NCBI RefSeq assembly: GCF_004339465.1
Contig: NZ_SMFY01000001.1
Location: forward strand, 992,001-1,056,000
Origin: Ancylobacter aquaticus
GTDB taxonomy: Bacteria > Pseudomonadota > Alphaproteobacteria > Rhizobiales > Xanthobacteraceae
Direction: 5' to 3'
DNA length: 64,000 nucleotides
The stretch's first letter is position 1, and every line of letters starts with the position of its first letter. This document shows positions 52,754 through 61,302 of this stretch, one piece after another. A program made the position numbers and the translations under genes. The notes under the pieces were generated by a model. That model made no database searches. It was not told the DNA's origin and saw only the letters and a list, made by a program, of their open reading frames with translations.

Positions 52754-53832
52754 GCGATATCGACATCCGCCAGCTGTCCAAGTCCTACGGCGCCTATCAG
52801 GCCCTGAAGTCGATCGACCTGCACATCCCCGATGGCGCGCTGCTCGCGCTGCTGGGCCCATCGGGTTGCGGCAAGTCGACGACCCTCCAGCTGCTGGCCG
52901 GCTTCGACACGCCGAGCGGTGGCGAGATCCGGGCCGGCGGGGAACTCATCTCCAGCCCGCAGCGCGTCGTTCCGCCCGAGCGACGGGGAATCTCGCTGGT
53001 CTTCCAGAATTACGCGGTCTGGCCGCACAAGACCGTCGCGGAGAATGTCGCCTTCGGTCTGAAGCTGCGCAAGCTGCCCCGTGCCGAGCTGGACGCACGT
53101 CTGTCCAAGGCGCTGGAAGCGGTGCGCCTCACCCCGCTGCGCGAGCGCTACCCCTTCGAGCTCTCCGGCGGCCAGCAGCAGCGCGTCGCGCTGGCGCGAG
53201 CACTGGCGGTGGAGCCTCGCATCCTTCTTCTCGACGAACCGCTCTCGAATCTCGATGCCCATTTGCGTGAGGAAATGCGCTTCGAGATCCGCCGCGTGCA
53301 TGACGAACTCGGCATCACCACGGTCTACGTCACCCACGACCAGGGCGAGGCGCTGGTCACGGCCGACGAAGTTGCGGTGATGAAGGGCGGTATCGTCCAG
53401 CAACTGGGCTCGCCCGAGGATATCTTCGAGCGGCCGAGCAATGCCTTCGTCGCCTCGTTCATCGGCAGCAACAACGAAATACCGGGGCGGCGCGAAGCCC
53501 CGGGCCAGCTGAGGATCGGGGACACGCTTCTTCACGCGGAAGACCGCAGCGGATTGCCTGGCATCGGCACAAAGGCGGTGCTCTGCATCCGCCCCTCGCG
53601 CGTGCGGCTGGGCGAGGCGGGCGGTGACGCCAACATGCTGAACGGCGTGGTACGACGCTCGGCCTATCTCGGCGAGTATCGCGATGTGCTGATCGAGATC
53701 GCGGCGAACACGAATGTGCGGGCCTTTGTCAGTCCGCACATTCGCCCTCAGCCGGGAGAGCCGGTCCGGGTACATCTGCCGCCGGAGCATTGCCAGATCT
53801 TCGCGGTTCCCGACGACGCGCCGGCAAGCTAG
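52750..53832 (+). CDS. ABC transporter ATP-binding protein (FbpC/PotA type)
   Basis: 360 residues, ATGA overlap with the permease. Walker A GPSGCGKST, Q-loop LVFQNYAVWPH, signature LSGGQQQRVALARAL, Walker B ILLLDEPLSNLD, switch His in VTHDQGEAL. After about 240 a C-terminal TOBE/OB regulatory part follows (FIGSNNEIPG, LCIRPSRVRLGE, YLGEYRDVLIEI), normal for this class. It drives the importer together with the duplicated permease. All catalytic positions are intact. A short hairpin and a long copy of the dispersed repeat follow the gene. Confidence 0.94.
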   Translation: MSDIDIRQLSKSYGAYQALKSIDLHIPDGALLALLGPSGCGKSTTLQLLAGFDTPSGGEIRAGGELISSPQRVVPPERRGISLVFQNYAVWPHKTVAENVAFGLKLRKLPRAELDARLSKALEAVRLTPLRERYPFELSGGQQQRVALARALAVEPRILLLDEPLSNLDAHLREEMRFEIRRVHDELGITTVYVTHDQGEALVTADEVAVMKGGIVQQLGSPEDIFERPSNAFVASFIGSNNEIPGRREAPGQLRIGDTLLHAEDRSGLPGIGTKAVLCIRPSRVRLGEAGGDANMLNGVVRRSAYLGEYRDVLIEIAANTNVRAFVSPHIRPQPGEPVRVHLPPEHCQIFAVPDDAPAS

Positions 53833-53836
53833 GGCA

Positions 53837-53856
53837 CGCGCCGACCAGCTGGCGCG
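53837..53856 (+). terminator. Short hairpin after the ABC ATPase gene
   Basis: CGCGCC (53837-53842) and GGCGCG (53851-53856) make a 6-bp stem with an 8-base loop, 4 bases after the stop. A weak terminator candidate beside the dispersed repeat. Confidence 0.35.
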
Positions 53857-53859
53857 CTG

Positions 53860-53933
53860 ATCGGATTATGCGCCTTATCTCATAGAGTTAGATGGCGATT
53901 CGCCGATCAGATCGGTTCAATCTGGCCGGATCG
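53860..53933 (+). repeat. Dispersed intergenic repeat, long copy 2
   Basis: Aligns with the reverse complement of 35381-35453, including CATAGAGTTAGA, CCGATCAGAT and TTCAATCTG, ending in GGATCG. The 3' part is a stem-loop, CAGAT-CGGTTCA-ATCTG (53909-53925). It fills most of the gap before the enoyl-CoA hydratase gene. Confidence 0.65.
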
Positions 53934-53960
53934 TGCTGCAGCCCCTTTCAGGATTCCGCG

Positions 53961-54764
53961 ATGACCTCTCAGGACATGGATACGCCCCATCTCGCCCGCC
54001 GGCGCGACGGGGCCGTCGAATGGCTCGTCTTCAACCGCCCGCGCGTGCGCAACGCGATGTCGGCGCGCATGGAGGATGAGATCGTCGCCGCGCTGGCGGA
54101 AATCGCCGCCGACGACACGGTCCGGGCCGTGGTGTTCACCGGCATGGCCGGCGACAAGCCGGCCTTCATGGCGGGGGCGGATATGGGTGCGCTTAGCGAG
54201 GCGGCGGACCCGGTGGCGGCTGTCGCGCTGGAGCGCGAGGCGGAGCGCCTGATCGTCGCCATCGAGCAGTTGCGGGTTCCCACCGTCGCGGCGATGGCCG
54301 GTGCCTGCGTCGGGCAGGGCGCGCTCCTTGCTTCGGCCTGCGATGTGCGGATCGCCGCGCCGTCGCTGCGCTTCGGCTTTCCCATTGCCCGCACGGTCGG
54401 CAACTGCCTGAGCCTTACCAATTATGCGCGCCTCATCGCCATGACCAGCACCGCCATGACGCGCGAGATGATCTTCAGCGCCAAGCTGCTGGGTGCGGAG
54501 GACCTGCTCGCGGTTCGCGCCATTCGCATGGTGGTGGGGGACGACGAGATCGACGCAAAGGCGCAGGAAGTCGCGGAAGCGCTGACCCAGCTTGCCCCGC
54601 TAACCCTGTGGGCGACCCGGCAGGCGCTGCTGCGCCTGCGCGACCATGGCGTGCCCGCCAATGCCGATGACGACCTGCTGGCCGCCTGCTACGGCTCGCA
54701 GGACATGCAGGAGGCGATCTCCGCCTTCCTCGGCAAGCGCACCCCGGTCTGGCAGGGCCGCTGA
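53961..54764 (+). CDS. Enoyl-CoA hydratase/isomerase (crotonase) family protein
   Basis: 267 residues from ATG 53961 with AGGA 8 bases upstream; the longer frame reaches back into the repeat. The crotonase oxyanion-hole parts are FNRPRVRNAMS and AFMAGADMGAL in the first, GACVGQGALLASACDVRIAA in the second. The two acidic residues of classical hydratases (Glu in '..E...' after GG and the second Glu) are not both evident: the second motif has GQGALLA where hydratases have GGG.ELA. It may therefore be an isomerase, hydrolase or racemase-like member rather than a hydratase. It follows the importer and precedes a convergent CoA-transferase gene. Confidence 0.85.
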   Translation: MTSQDMDTPHLARRRDGAVEWLVFNRPRVRNAMSARMEDEIVAALAEIAADDTVRAVVFTGMAGDKPAFMAGADMGALSEAADPVAAVALEREAERLIVAIEQLRVPTVAAMAGACVGQGALLASACDVRIAAPSLRFGFPIARTVGNCLSLTNYARLIAMTSTAMTREMIFSAKLLGAEDLLAVRAIRMVVGDDEIDAKAQEVAEALTQLAPLTLWATRQALLRLRDHGVPANADDDLLAACYGSQDMQEAISAFLGKRTPVWQGR

Positions 54765-54859
54765 GCACTTTAGGTGCGGTGCCTGGCGAACTCGATCGCA
54801 GGGCTTTTGAAGTGGAGGGATTCTGACGGGGAAGGTGGGCGCTGCCCACCGTTCCCTGC

Positions 54860-56074
54860 TCAGATCACCGCGTCTGCGCGCAGATCGCCGATCTCCTCCG
54901 GGGAGAAGCCGAAATCGGCGAGGATCGCTTCGCTGTGCTCCCCGAGAGCCGGCGGCGCCTTCTCGTCGGGAAGGGGCGTGTGCGGCATCTGGATCGGCAC
55001 GGAAACGAAGCGCAGCCCTGACCCTTCGGGAACCTCCCTCACCATGTTGCGCGACACGACCTGGGGGTCCTGCAGCGCTTCGGGCACCGAATTGATGGCG
55101 CTGGCCGGAACGTCGGCCTCGTCGAGAGCCGCCAGCCACGCGTCGCGTCCGCGCGTGCGGAACAACTCGGCGAGGATCGGCTCCAACTCGGCATGCCGGT
55201 CGGCGCGCACCGAACCGCTTGGGAAACGCGGATCGCTCAGGAGGTCCGGTCGGTTCAGCGCGCCGCAGAGACGCTCCCACTGTTCTGCGGTGTCGACGCA
55301 GACCGCGATGGGTTCGTCAGCCGTCGCGAAGGCCTGGAACGGAGCAATGAGGGGATGGCGGCTGCCGAGGCGGCGGGGCGTCTCGCCTGCATTCAGGAAG
55401 CGTGCGATGGCATTCTCCATCAGCGCCAGCTGGCAATCGAGCATCGCCACATCGACGAAGGTGCCGCGCCCGGTTCGCTCGCGCTGCTGCAGGGCGGACA
55501 GCACGCCGATCGCGGCAAACAGGCTGGAGCCGATGTCGCCGATGGACGCGCCGACGCGTGCCGGGGGGCCGTCTTCCTCGCCGGTGATGCTCATCATGCC
55601 GGAAAGCGCCTGCGCGATGGCGTCGAAGGAGGGCTTGTGCCGATAGGGGCCGGTCTGGCCGAAGCCGGAGATCGACGCATAGACCAGCCGCGGGTTGAAC
55701 GCCGCCACCGTCTCATAGCCGAAGCCGAGGCGGTCCATGACGCCGGCACGGTTGTTCTCGACGAAGACGTCGGCGCCCGTGAGCAGCCGCTTCATCACCG
55801 CCTTGCCTCGCGGGTGCTTGAGATCGAGCGTAAGGCTCCGCTTGTTGCGGTTCACGCTCATGAAATAGATGCTCTGCTCGTCCTTGAAGGGGGCGATGAT
55901 GCGGGTGAAATCGCCGGCACCCCGCCGCTCGATCTTGATGACGTCGGCGCCAAGTGCCCCCAGCAGCCATGTGCAATAGGGGCCGGCCAGCATATGCGTG
56001 GCGTCGATCACGCGAAGGCCGGACAGGGGACCGGACGCCCCCTTGTCTGTGGGAGACGTGGCGTCTGCGTCCAT
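54860..56074 (-). CDS. CaiB/BaiF family (type III) CoA-transferase
   Basis: 404 residues from ATG 56074, with GAGGAG 9 bases upstream. Family hallmarks are SGLRVIDATHMLAGPYCTWLLGALGADVIKIE, a block that includes the conserved GP.....LG.LGADVIK pattern; RNKRSLTLDLK; ADVFVENNRAGVMDRLGFG (whose Asn replaces the usual 'ENFRPG' Phe); the aspartate nucleophile probably in VDVAMLDCQ; and SVPEALQDPQVVSRNMV-like NSVPEALQDPQV. It moves CoA between acyl groups, activating the substrate of the pathway without ATP. Convergent with the enoyl-CoA hydratase-family gene and probably part of the same catabolic function. Confidence 0.9.
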   Translation of the reverse strand: MDADATSPTDKGASGPLSGLRVIDATHMLAGPYCTWLLGALGADVIKIERRGAGDFTRIIAPFKDEQSIYFMSVNRNKRSLTLDLKHPRGKAVMKRLLTGADVFVENNRAGVMDRLGFGYETVAAFNPRLVYASISGFGQTGPYRHKPSFDAIAQALSGMMSITGEEDGPPARVGASIGDIGSSLFAAIGVLSALQQRERTGRGTFVDVAMLDCQLALMENAIARFLNAGETPRRLGSRHPLIAPFQAFATADEPIAVCVDTAEQWERLCGALNRPDLLSDPRFPSGSVRADRHAELEPILAELFRTRGRDAWLAALDEADVPASAINSVPEALQDPQVVSRNMVREVPEGSGLRFVSVPIQMPHTPLPDEKAPPALGEHSEAILADFGFSPEEIGDLRADAVI

Positions 56075-56341
56075 GAAGGTAAGGCTCCTCGAACTCTCGC
56101 CGCACGCGGTCACGCGCGAGGCCCTGATGCCCAACTTTCATCAAATGCCGGGGAGCGGACAATCAGCTATTTCACCCGCGTTTCGTGCATGAGACGCACC
56201 AGTCGGCAGGAGTGGCTTCCTATGGCGTCCCATGGCGGGGCGGGGATGGAAGGGCCGGCCGCACGGCACTCTCCGCAGGCGCGGAGCATGTGTGCACCAT
56301 GGCAACCAATCGCCGGAACGCGCGGCTGCTGCCCGACAGGA
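56075..56341. other. Intergenic region, no recognised content
   Basis: About 270 bases between the CoA-transferase start and the end of matR, both read leftward. It must contain the promoter of the CoA-transferase gene. I see no convincing -35/-10 pair, hairpin or small gene. Confidence 0.4.
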
Positions 56342-57007
56342 TCAGTCGGCCATCTGGGCTTCCTGCTGGAGAGCCGCCAGCAGGGTCATGAAGCGCTCGC
56401 CCTGCACCAGAACATGGGCGCGAATCCGCTCCGCCGCGCCGGCGCCTTCGCCGGCGAGCAAGGCCTCCAGAATGGCCTCGTGCTCGGCGAGAGAAGTGGC
56501 GATCCGGCGCGGCACCTTCAGCTGAAGGCGCCGATAGGGCTGCAGGGCGGTTTGCAGCCGCGTCGCCTCGGCCCGCAGCACGCGGTTGCCGGTCGCGGTG
56601 TAGATCGCCCCGTGAAAACGCGCATTGGCGGGGTAATAGGCGTCGTCGTCGCCGGCGGCGACGGCCTGCTGGCAGGCGACATGCGCCTCTATGATCGCGG
56701 CCCGGTCCGCCGGCCCCAGCCGCTGCGCCGCGAGCCGCGCGCAGGAGGCCTCGATCTCCGCCATCAGCTCGAAGGATTCGACGAGCGCGCGCGGGCCGAG
56801 CAGCGCGACGAAGGCCCCGCGCCGAGGGCGCATCTCGATGAGGCCGGAGGCGGAGAGCTGGATCAGCGCTTCGCGGATCGGCGTGCGGGACACGCCGAAG
56901 CGCTCGGCGAGGCCAGCCTCGTCAAGCCTCTGCCCGGGCCGCAGCCGGCCGGAGACGATGTCTTCTTCGAGGGCTTCGCGAAGCCTCGGGGTCTGTTCAC
57001 CACGCAC
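56342..57007 (-). CDS. matR: GntR-family (FCD) regulator of malonate genes, MatR
   Basis: 221 residues from GTG 57007, which has GGGGAGG 6 bases upstream; a further GTG at 57034 lacks this. Winged helix-turn-helix at about 5-70 (TPRLREALEEDIVSGRLRPG, VSRTPIREALIQLSASGLI), then an FCD domain with ANARFHGAIYTATGN and LAEHEAILEALLAGEG, where His residues may bind metal. It is divergent from matA. In Rhizobium, MatR represses malonate genes and responds to malonate. The gap holds a near-match to the known MatR operator, which supports this name strongly. Confidence 0.9.
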   Translation of the reverse strand: MRGEQTPRLREALEEDIVSGRLRPGQRLDEAGLAERFGVSRTPIREALIQLSASGLIEMRPRRGAFVALLGPRALVESFELMAEIEASCARLAAQRLGPADRAAIIEAHVACQQAVAAGDDDAYYPANARFHGAIYTATGNRVLRAEATRLQTALQPYRRLQLKVPRRIATSLAEHEAILEALLAGEGAGAAERIRAHVLVQGERFMTLLAALQQEAQMAD

Positions 57008-57062
57008 GGCATACCTCCCCGCGAAGAAAGCCACTTTCCGTGTTGCAATGCAAGAGAGGCAA

Positions 57063-57076
57063 TCTTGTATACTTGA
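57063..57076. promoter_or_regulatory. MatR operator
   Basis: TCTTGTATACTTGA agrees at 12 of 14 positions with TCTTGTATACACGA, which I recall as the operator bound by rhizobial MatR. Its centre GTATAC is a perfect palindrome. It lies just upstream of a -35-like TTGACT and between matR and matA, the expected site for control of both. Confidence 0.75.
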
Positions 57077-57079
57077 TGG

Positions 57080-57107
57080 TTGACTATAGATGCGAATTTG
57101 TCATTAT
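57080..57107 (+). promoter_or_regulatory. Candidate matA promoter
   Basis: TTGACT (57080-57085) and CATTAT (57102-57107) are separated by 16 bases and stand directly beside the MatR operator, so bound MatR would block RNA polymerase. They lie about 53 bases before the matA start. Confidence 0.5.
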
Positions 57108-57159
57108 TTCATACAGAGGCTGCGCCGGGCGCGGCCATGGGCGAAGATCCAACGCTGGA

Positions 57160-58533
57160 ATGGCCATGGGATCGAACACCTCATTCGTGGCGGACCTGCT
57201 GACGTCCATTGCCGAACGCGGGCGCACCCTGCTCGATCGCTCGCACCGGGTGAGCGGGGCGACGCGGGTGGAGACGCTGGCGGAGCGCTGCCATACACTG
57301 CTCTCCGGGCGCGGCGAAGCCTCGGGCGTCGCCCTCGCCGCCGACATTCTCGATCGCTACGCGCATATGAAGACGGGCGAGAGCATCGCCTTCTTCGAGG
57401 TGCTGGCCGAGAAGTTCGGGCCCGATCCCGAAAGCCTCGCTGCCGCGATCGCGGCCTATGGCCAGAACGGCCCCTCCGCCGTCGCGGACCTCCACCGCGC
57501 CAGCGAGCCGCGCCGGCAGGAGCTGTTCCGCCGCTTCAACCTCGCGCCGGGCGGCACGCTCTCGCTGGTGCGGATGCGCGAGCAGTTGATGGAGGCGATG
57601 GTCCGCCGGCGCGACCTCGCCGAGGTCGACCGCGATTTCGCGCACCTGTTCTCGTCCTGGTTCAACCGCGGTTTTCTGGTGCTCAAGCGCATCGACTGGT
57701 CGACCCCGGCCAATGTGCTGGAAAAGATCATCCGCTACGAGGCGGTCCACGCCATTCGCGACTGGGACGACCTGCGCGCGCGGGTCGATTCGCCGGACCG
57801 GCGCTGCTACGCCTTCTTTCACCCGGCGCTGGTCGACGAGCCGCTGATCTTCGTCGAAGTCGCGCTGATGAAGGAAAGCCCCGGCGCCATCTTCCCCATC
57901 CTCGACCCGGCCCGCCCGCTCCTGCGGCCGCAGGACGCCACCACGGCGGTGTTCTATTCCATCTCCAACTGCCAGAAGGGCCTTGCGGGCGTTTCCTTCG
58001 GCAATTTTCTCATCAAGCAGGTGCTGGAAGAAATCGCGCGCGAACTGCCCGCGCTGACCACTTTCGTCACCCTGTCGCCCGTGCCCGGATTCCGCAAATG
58101 GCTGGATGCCGAGCGCCGGGCCGAACAGAGCGTGGTTCTGTCCGCCGCCGACCGCAAGGCGCTGGAGACGCTCGACACGCCCGACTGGGCGGAAAAGCCG
58201 GAGCTGCGCGAGGAACTGGCGGCCGTGCTCGCGCCCATCGCCGCCTATTACTTCCTCGCCGCCCGCACGCCAAAGGGCACGCCGGTCGATCCGGTCGCCC
58301 GCTTCCATCTCGGCAATGGCGCGCGGCTGGAGCGCATCAACCCGATGGGCGACCTCTCGGCCAAGGGCCTCGCGCAGGCGTCGGGGCTGATGGTCAACTA
58401 CCGCTACACGCCCGCCGATATCGAGAAGAACCACGAAGCCTTCGCCGGAAAGGGCGAGATCGTCGCGAGCACGCAGGTGCGTAAGCTGCTCAAGGTCGAT
58501 CCCGCCTCCCGAGCCCTTGTTCCAGTCACCTGA
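57160..58533 (+). CDS. matA: Malonyl-CoA decarboxylase
   Basis: 457 residues from ATG 57160 (a second ATG two codons later is equally possible; only a weak GCTGGA ribosome site). The helical N-terminal half carries ELFRRFNLAPGGTLSLVRMR. The C-terminal GNAT-like catalytic half has CYAFFHPALVDEPLIFVEVAL, FYSISNCQKGLAGVSFGNFL, TLSPVPGFRKWL with the catalytic Ser, and FHLGNGARLERINPMGD with the His. It converts malonyl-CoA to acetyl-CoA and CO2, the second step of malonate use after MatB. Cytoplasmic. First gene of the malonate operon; matB follows after 8 bases. Length and motifs fit rhizobial MatA and the mammalian enzyme. Confidence 0.95.
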   Translation: MAMGSNTSFVADLLTSIAERGRTLLDRSHRVSGATRVETLAERCHTLLSGRGEASGVALAADILDRYAHMKTGESIAFFEVLAEKFGPDPESLAAAIAAYGQNGPSAVADLHRASEPRRQELFRRFNLAPGGTLSLVRMREQLMEAMVRRRDLAEVDRDFAHLFSSWFNRGFLVLKRIDWSTPANVLEKIIRYEAVHAIRDWDDLRARVDSPDRRCYAFFHPALVDEPLIFVEVALMKESPGAIFPILDPARPLLRPQDATTAVFYSISNCQKGLAGVSFGNFLIKQVLEEIARELPALTTFVTLSPVPGFRKWLDAERRAEQSVVLSAADRKALETLDTPDWAEKPELREELAAVLAPIAAYYFLAARTPKGTPVDPVARFHLGNGARLERINPMGDLSAKGLAQASGLMVNYRYTPADIEKNHEAFAGKGEIVASTQVRKLLKVDPASRALVPVT

Positions 58534-58541
58534 AAAGCGTC

Positions 58542-60065
58542 ATGTCCGACAATCATCTGTACTCCGCCCTGGCCTCCGCCGCCCCCTCTCTCGACAAGAA
58601 GCTGGCCCTGCTGGCGGACGGTTCGGGCGTGACCTATGGCGAAGTCCTCGCACTGTCCGCGCGGCTCGCCGGTCTGATGGTCGCGCGCGGGGTGAAACCG
58701 GGCGACCGGGTGGCGGTGCAGGTCGAAAAGTCCTGGCCCTGCCTCGCCCTGTATCTCGCCACGGTGCGCGCGGGCGCGGTCTACCTCCCGCTCAACACCG
58801 GCTACACCCTCAACGAGGTGCGGTATTTTCTCAGTGACGCCGAGCCGGCGCTGTTCGTCTGCCGGCCGGAGATCGAGGTCGAGGCCCGCGCATTGGCGGG
58901 CGAACTCGGCGTGTCCTGCATCGAGACGCTGGACGGCGAGGGTGCCGGCTCTCTGATGGAAGCGGCAGCCGGCTTCCCGGCTGATTTCGACGATGTGCCG
59001 CGCGGGCCGGACGACCTTGCCGCCATCCTCTACACCTCGGGCACCACCGGCCGCGCCAAGGGCGCCATGCTGAGCCATGGCAACCTGCTTTCCAACGCCC
59101 GCGCGCTGAAGGAATGCTGGCGCTTCACGCAAGCGGACGTGCTGATCCACGCTTTGCCGCTGTTCCACACTCATGGGCTGTTCGTGGCGGTGAACATCGT
59201 CCTGCTGAGCGGCGCGTCGATGTTCTTCCGCGCGAAGTTTGATCCGCGCGAGGCGATCGCGCTGATGGACCGCGCCACCTGCCTGATGGGCGTGCCGACC
59301 TTCTACACCCGCCTGCTGGACCAGCCGGGGCTGACGCGCGAGGCGGCGGCGCATATGCGCCTGTTCGTCTCCGGCTCCGCCCCGCTGCTGGAGGAGACGC
59401 ATCGGGCATTCCGCGAGCGCACCGGCCATGCCATTCTGGAACGCTACGGCATGACCGAGACCTGCATGAACACTTCCAACCCCTATGAGGGCGAGCGGAT
59501 CGCCGGCACGGTCGGCTTTCCGCTTCCGGGCGTGTCCCTCCGGATCACCGATCCCGCCACGGGTGCGGAATGCGCCAGAGGTGAGATTGGCATGGTGGAG
59601 GTGAAGGGCCCGAACGTGACGAAGGGCTATTGGCGCATGCCGGAGAAGACCGCCAGCGAATTCCATGACGGGTTCTTCGTCACCGGCGATCTCGGCCAGA
59701 TAGATGCAAGCGGCTATCTCCGCATCGTCGGCCGTGGCAAGGACCTCGTCATAACAGGCGGCTTCAACGTCTACCCCAAGGAAGTCGAAGGCGAGATCGA
59801 CGCCATTGACGGCGTGGTGGAAAGCGCCGTCGTCGGCGTGCCGCACCCTGATTTCGGTGAGGGTGTCACCGCCGTGGTGGTGGCCGAAAAAAATGCGGGC
59901 CTGACCGAGCAGGCCGTTCTTCAAGCGCTCGAAGGCCGGCTGGCGAAGTTCAAGCAGCCCAAGCGGGTGTTCTTCGTCGAGGAATTGCCGCGCAACACGA
60001 TGGGCAAGGTGCAGAAGAATATTCTGCGCGACAGCTACAAGGACATTTATCGCCAGAGTGCCTAG
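58542..60065 (+). CDS. matB: Malonyl-CoA synthetase
   Basis: 507 residues, acyl-adenylate-forming enzyme. P-loop LYTSGTTGRAKGAMLSH near residue 165, the substrate region HALPLFHTHGLF, ERYGMTETCMNTSNPYEGER, which contains the arginine typical of malonate-using members, FVTGDLGQID, and the C-terminal KDLVITGGFNVYPKEVE with the catalytic lysine in PRNTMGKVQKN. It joins malonate to CoA with ATP. The next enzyme in the pathway, MatA, is encoded just upstream. Followed by a stem-loop of the dispersed repeat and then the TRAP transporter genes. Confidence 0.95.
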   Translation: MSDNHLYSALASAAPSLDKKLALLADGSGVTYGEVLALSARLAGLMVARGVKPGDRVAVQVEKSWPCLALYLATVRAGAVYLPLNTGYTLNEVRYFLSDAEPALFVCRPEIEVEARALAGELGVSCIETLDGEGAGSLMEAAAGFPADFDDVPRGPDDLAAILYTSGTTGRAKGAMLSHGNLLSNARALKECWRFTQADVLIHALPLFHTHGLFVAVNIVLLSGASMFFRAKFDPREAIALMDRATCLMGVPTFYTRLLDQPGLTREAAAHMRLFVSGSAPLLEETHRAFRERTGHAILERYGMTETCMNTSNPYEGERIAGTVGFPLPGVSLRITDPATGAECARGEIGMVEVKGPNVTKGYWRMPEKTASEFHDGFFVTGDLGQIDASGYLRIVGRGKDLVITGGFNVYPKEVEGEIDAIDGVVESAVVGVPHPDFGEGVTAVVVAEKNAGLTEQAVLQALEGRLAKFKQPKRVFFVEELPRNTMGKVQKNILRDSYKDIYRQSA

Positions 60066-60073
60066 AGAAAGCT

Positions 60074-60104
60074 ATCCGCGCAGATGGGTTCAATCTGTGC
60101 GGAT
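60074..60104 (+). repeat. Dispersed repeat copy forming a long hairpin after matB
   Basis: ATCCGCGCAGAT (60074-60085) and ATCTGTGCGGAT (60093-60104) form a 12-bp stem with one G-U pair and the loop GGGTTCA. Core and loop match the other copies. It starts 8 bases after the matB stop and 111 bases before matP, so it may reduce read-through or protect the message. Confidence 0.6.
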
Positions 60105-60214
60105 GGCGGCTGGCCCGCGCCGGGAATGCGACAAGGTGGCGGACCAACCGCCCGACGTGACGACACCGAGGAAACGCCAACAGTCCGCCGGAAGGCGGCG
60201 ACACGGAGGAAACC

Positions 60215-61237
60215 ATGAACGCAACGCGACGTATCGCGCGCGCCCTGAGCCTTGGCTGCGCCTTGACCTTCGCCGGGGGCCTGGCCCTTGCCACCTCTGC
60301 CCTCGCGCAGGACATCACCCTGCGCGCCTCGCACCAGTTTCCGGGCGGCAAGGGCGACCCCCGCGACGAGATGGTGCAGATGATCGCCCGCGACGTCGAG
60401 GCGGCCAATGTCGGCCTGAAGATCCAGGTCTTCCCCGGTTCGTCGCTGTTCAAGGCGAACGAGCAGTGGGGCGCCGTCACCAAGGGCCAGCTCGACATCA
60501 CGTCCTTCCCGCTCGACTACGCCTCGGGCCGCGTGCCGCAATTCTCCGTCACGCTGATGCCGGGGCTGGTGCGCAATTTTGACCGTGCCGACCGTCTCAA
60601 TGACTCGCCCTTCATGCAGGACATCAAGGCGATCATCGAGAAGAACGGCGCCCTCGTCATCGCCGATGCGTGGCTATCCGGCGCCTTCGCCTCGAAGAAG
60701 GGCTGCATCACCGGGCCCGACAGCATCAAGGGCCAGGTGACGCGCGCGGCCGGGCCAGCCTTCGAGCAGATGCTGGCCGCCGCCGGCGCCTCCATCGCTT
60801 CCATGCCGTCCTCGGAAATCTATTCCGGCATGCAGACCGGCGTGCTCGACGCGACCAACACGTCCTCGGAAAGCTTCGTCTCCTATCGCCTCTTCGAGCA
60901 GGTGAAGTGCCTGACGGCGCCCGGCGAGAACGCCATCTGGTTCATGTATGAGCCGGTGCTGATGTCCAAGCAGTCCTTCGACCGGCTCAACCCGGCGCAG
61001 CAGAAGGCGCTTCTCGACGCTGGCAAGAAGGCGCAGGCCTGGTTCGCCACGGAAGTGCGCAAGGGCGACCAGAAGCTGATCGACACCTACAAGAAGGCCG
61101 GCGTCGAAGTGGTGGAGATGTCCGCCGCCGATTACGACGCCTGGCTGAAGGTGGCGCAGGAGAGCTCCTACAAGAACTTCGCCGACAAGGTGAAGGGCGG
61201 CGACGAACTGATCAAGAAGGCTCTGTCCGTCCAGTAG
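60215..61237 (+). CDS. matP: TRAP transporter substrate-binding protein (DctP type), malonate
   Basis: 340 residues; GGAGGAAACC precedes the ATG. Sec signal peptide MNATRRIARALSLGCALTF..., cleaved after ALAQ. The mature protein has the DctP fold: ITLRASHQFPGG, IQVFPGSSLFKANEQWGAV, GQLDITSFPLDYA, AFASKKGCITGPDSIKGQ, and EIYSGMQTGVLDATNTS. The conserved carboxylate-binding arginine is probably in GQVTRAAGP. With MatQ and MatM it brings malonate across the membrane using the sodium or proton gradient. Ligand is inferred from matAB and matR and from the matPQMAB operon known in Sinorhizobium meliloti; order differs here. Confidence 0.9.
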   Translation: MNATRRIARALSLGCALTFAGGLALATSALAQDITLRASHQFPGGKGDPRDEMVQMIARDVEAANVGLKIQVFPGSSLFKANEQWGAVTKGQLDITSFPLDYASGRVPQFSVTLMPGLVRNFDRADRLNDSPFMQDIKAIIEKNGALVIADAWLSGAFASKKGCITGPDSIKGQVTRAAGPAFEQMLAAAGASIASMPSSEIYSGMQTGVLDATNTSSESFVSYRLFEQVKCLTAPGENAIWFMYEPVLMSKQSFDRLNPAQQKALLDAGKKAQAWFATEVRKGDQKLIDTYKKAGVEVVEMSAADYDAWLKVAQESSYKNFADKVKGGDELIKKALSVQ

Positions 61238-61302
61238 CCCGCTCGTCCCACGGCGCGCCCGCGTGTGCCGGGGAACCTCTGCGCCCATGATCCGTGACGG
61301 TG

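Noticed and set aside
51172-53832. An 886-codon open frame crossing the permease and ATPase genes
   Set aside because: Its last 360 codons are the real ATPase gene; the first part is the shifted frame of the duplicated permease and codes for Arg/His/Ala-rich nonsense.
55193-57076. A 627-codon plus-strand frame opposite the CoA-transferase and matR
   Set aside because: Antisense shadow; both minus-strand genes have full family motifs and good ribosome sites.
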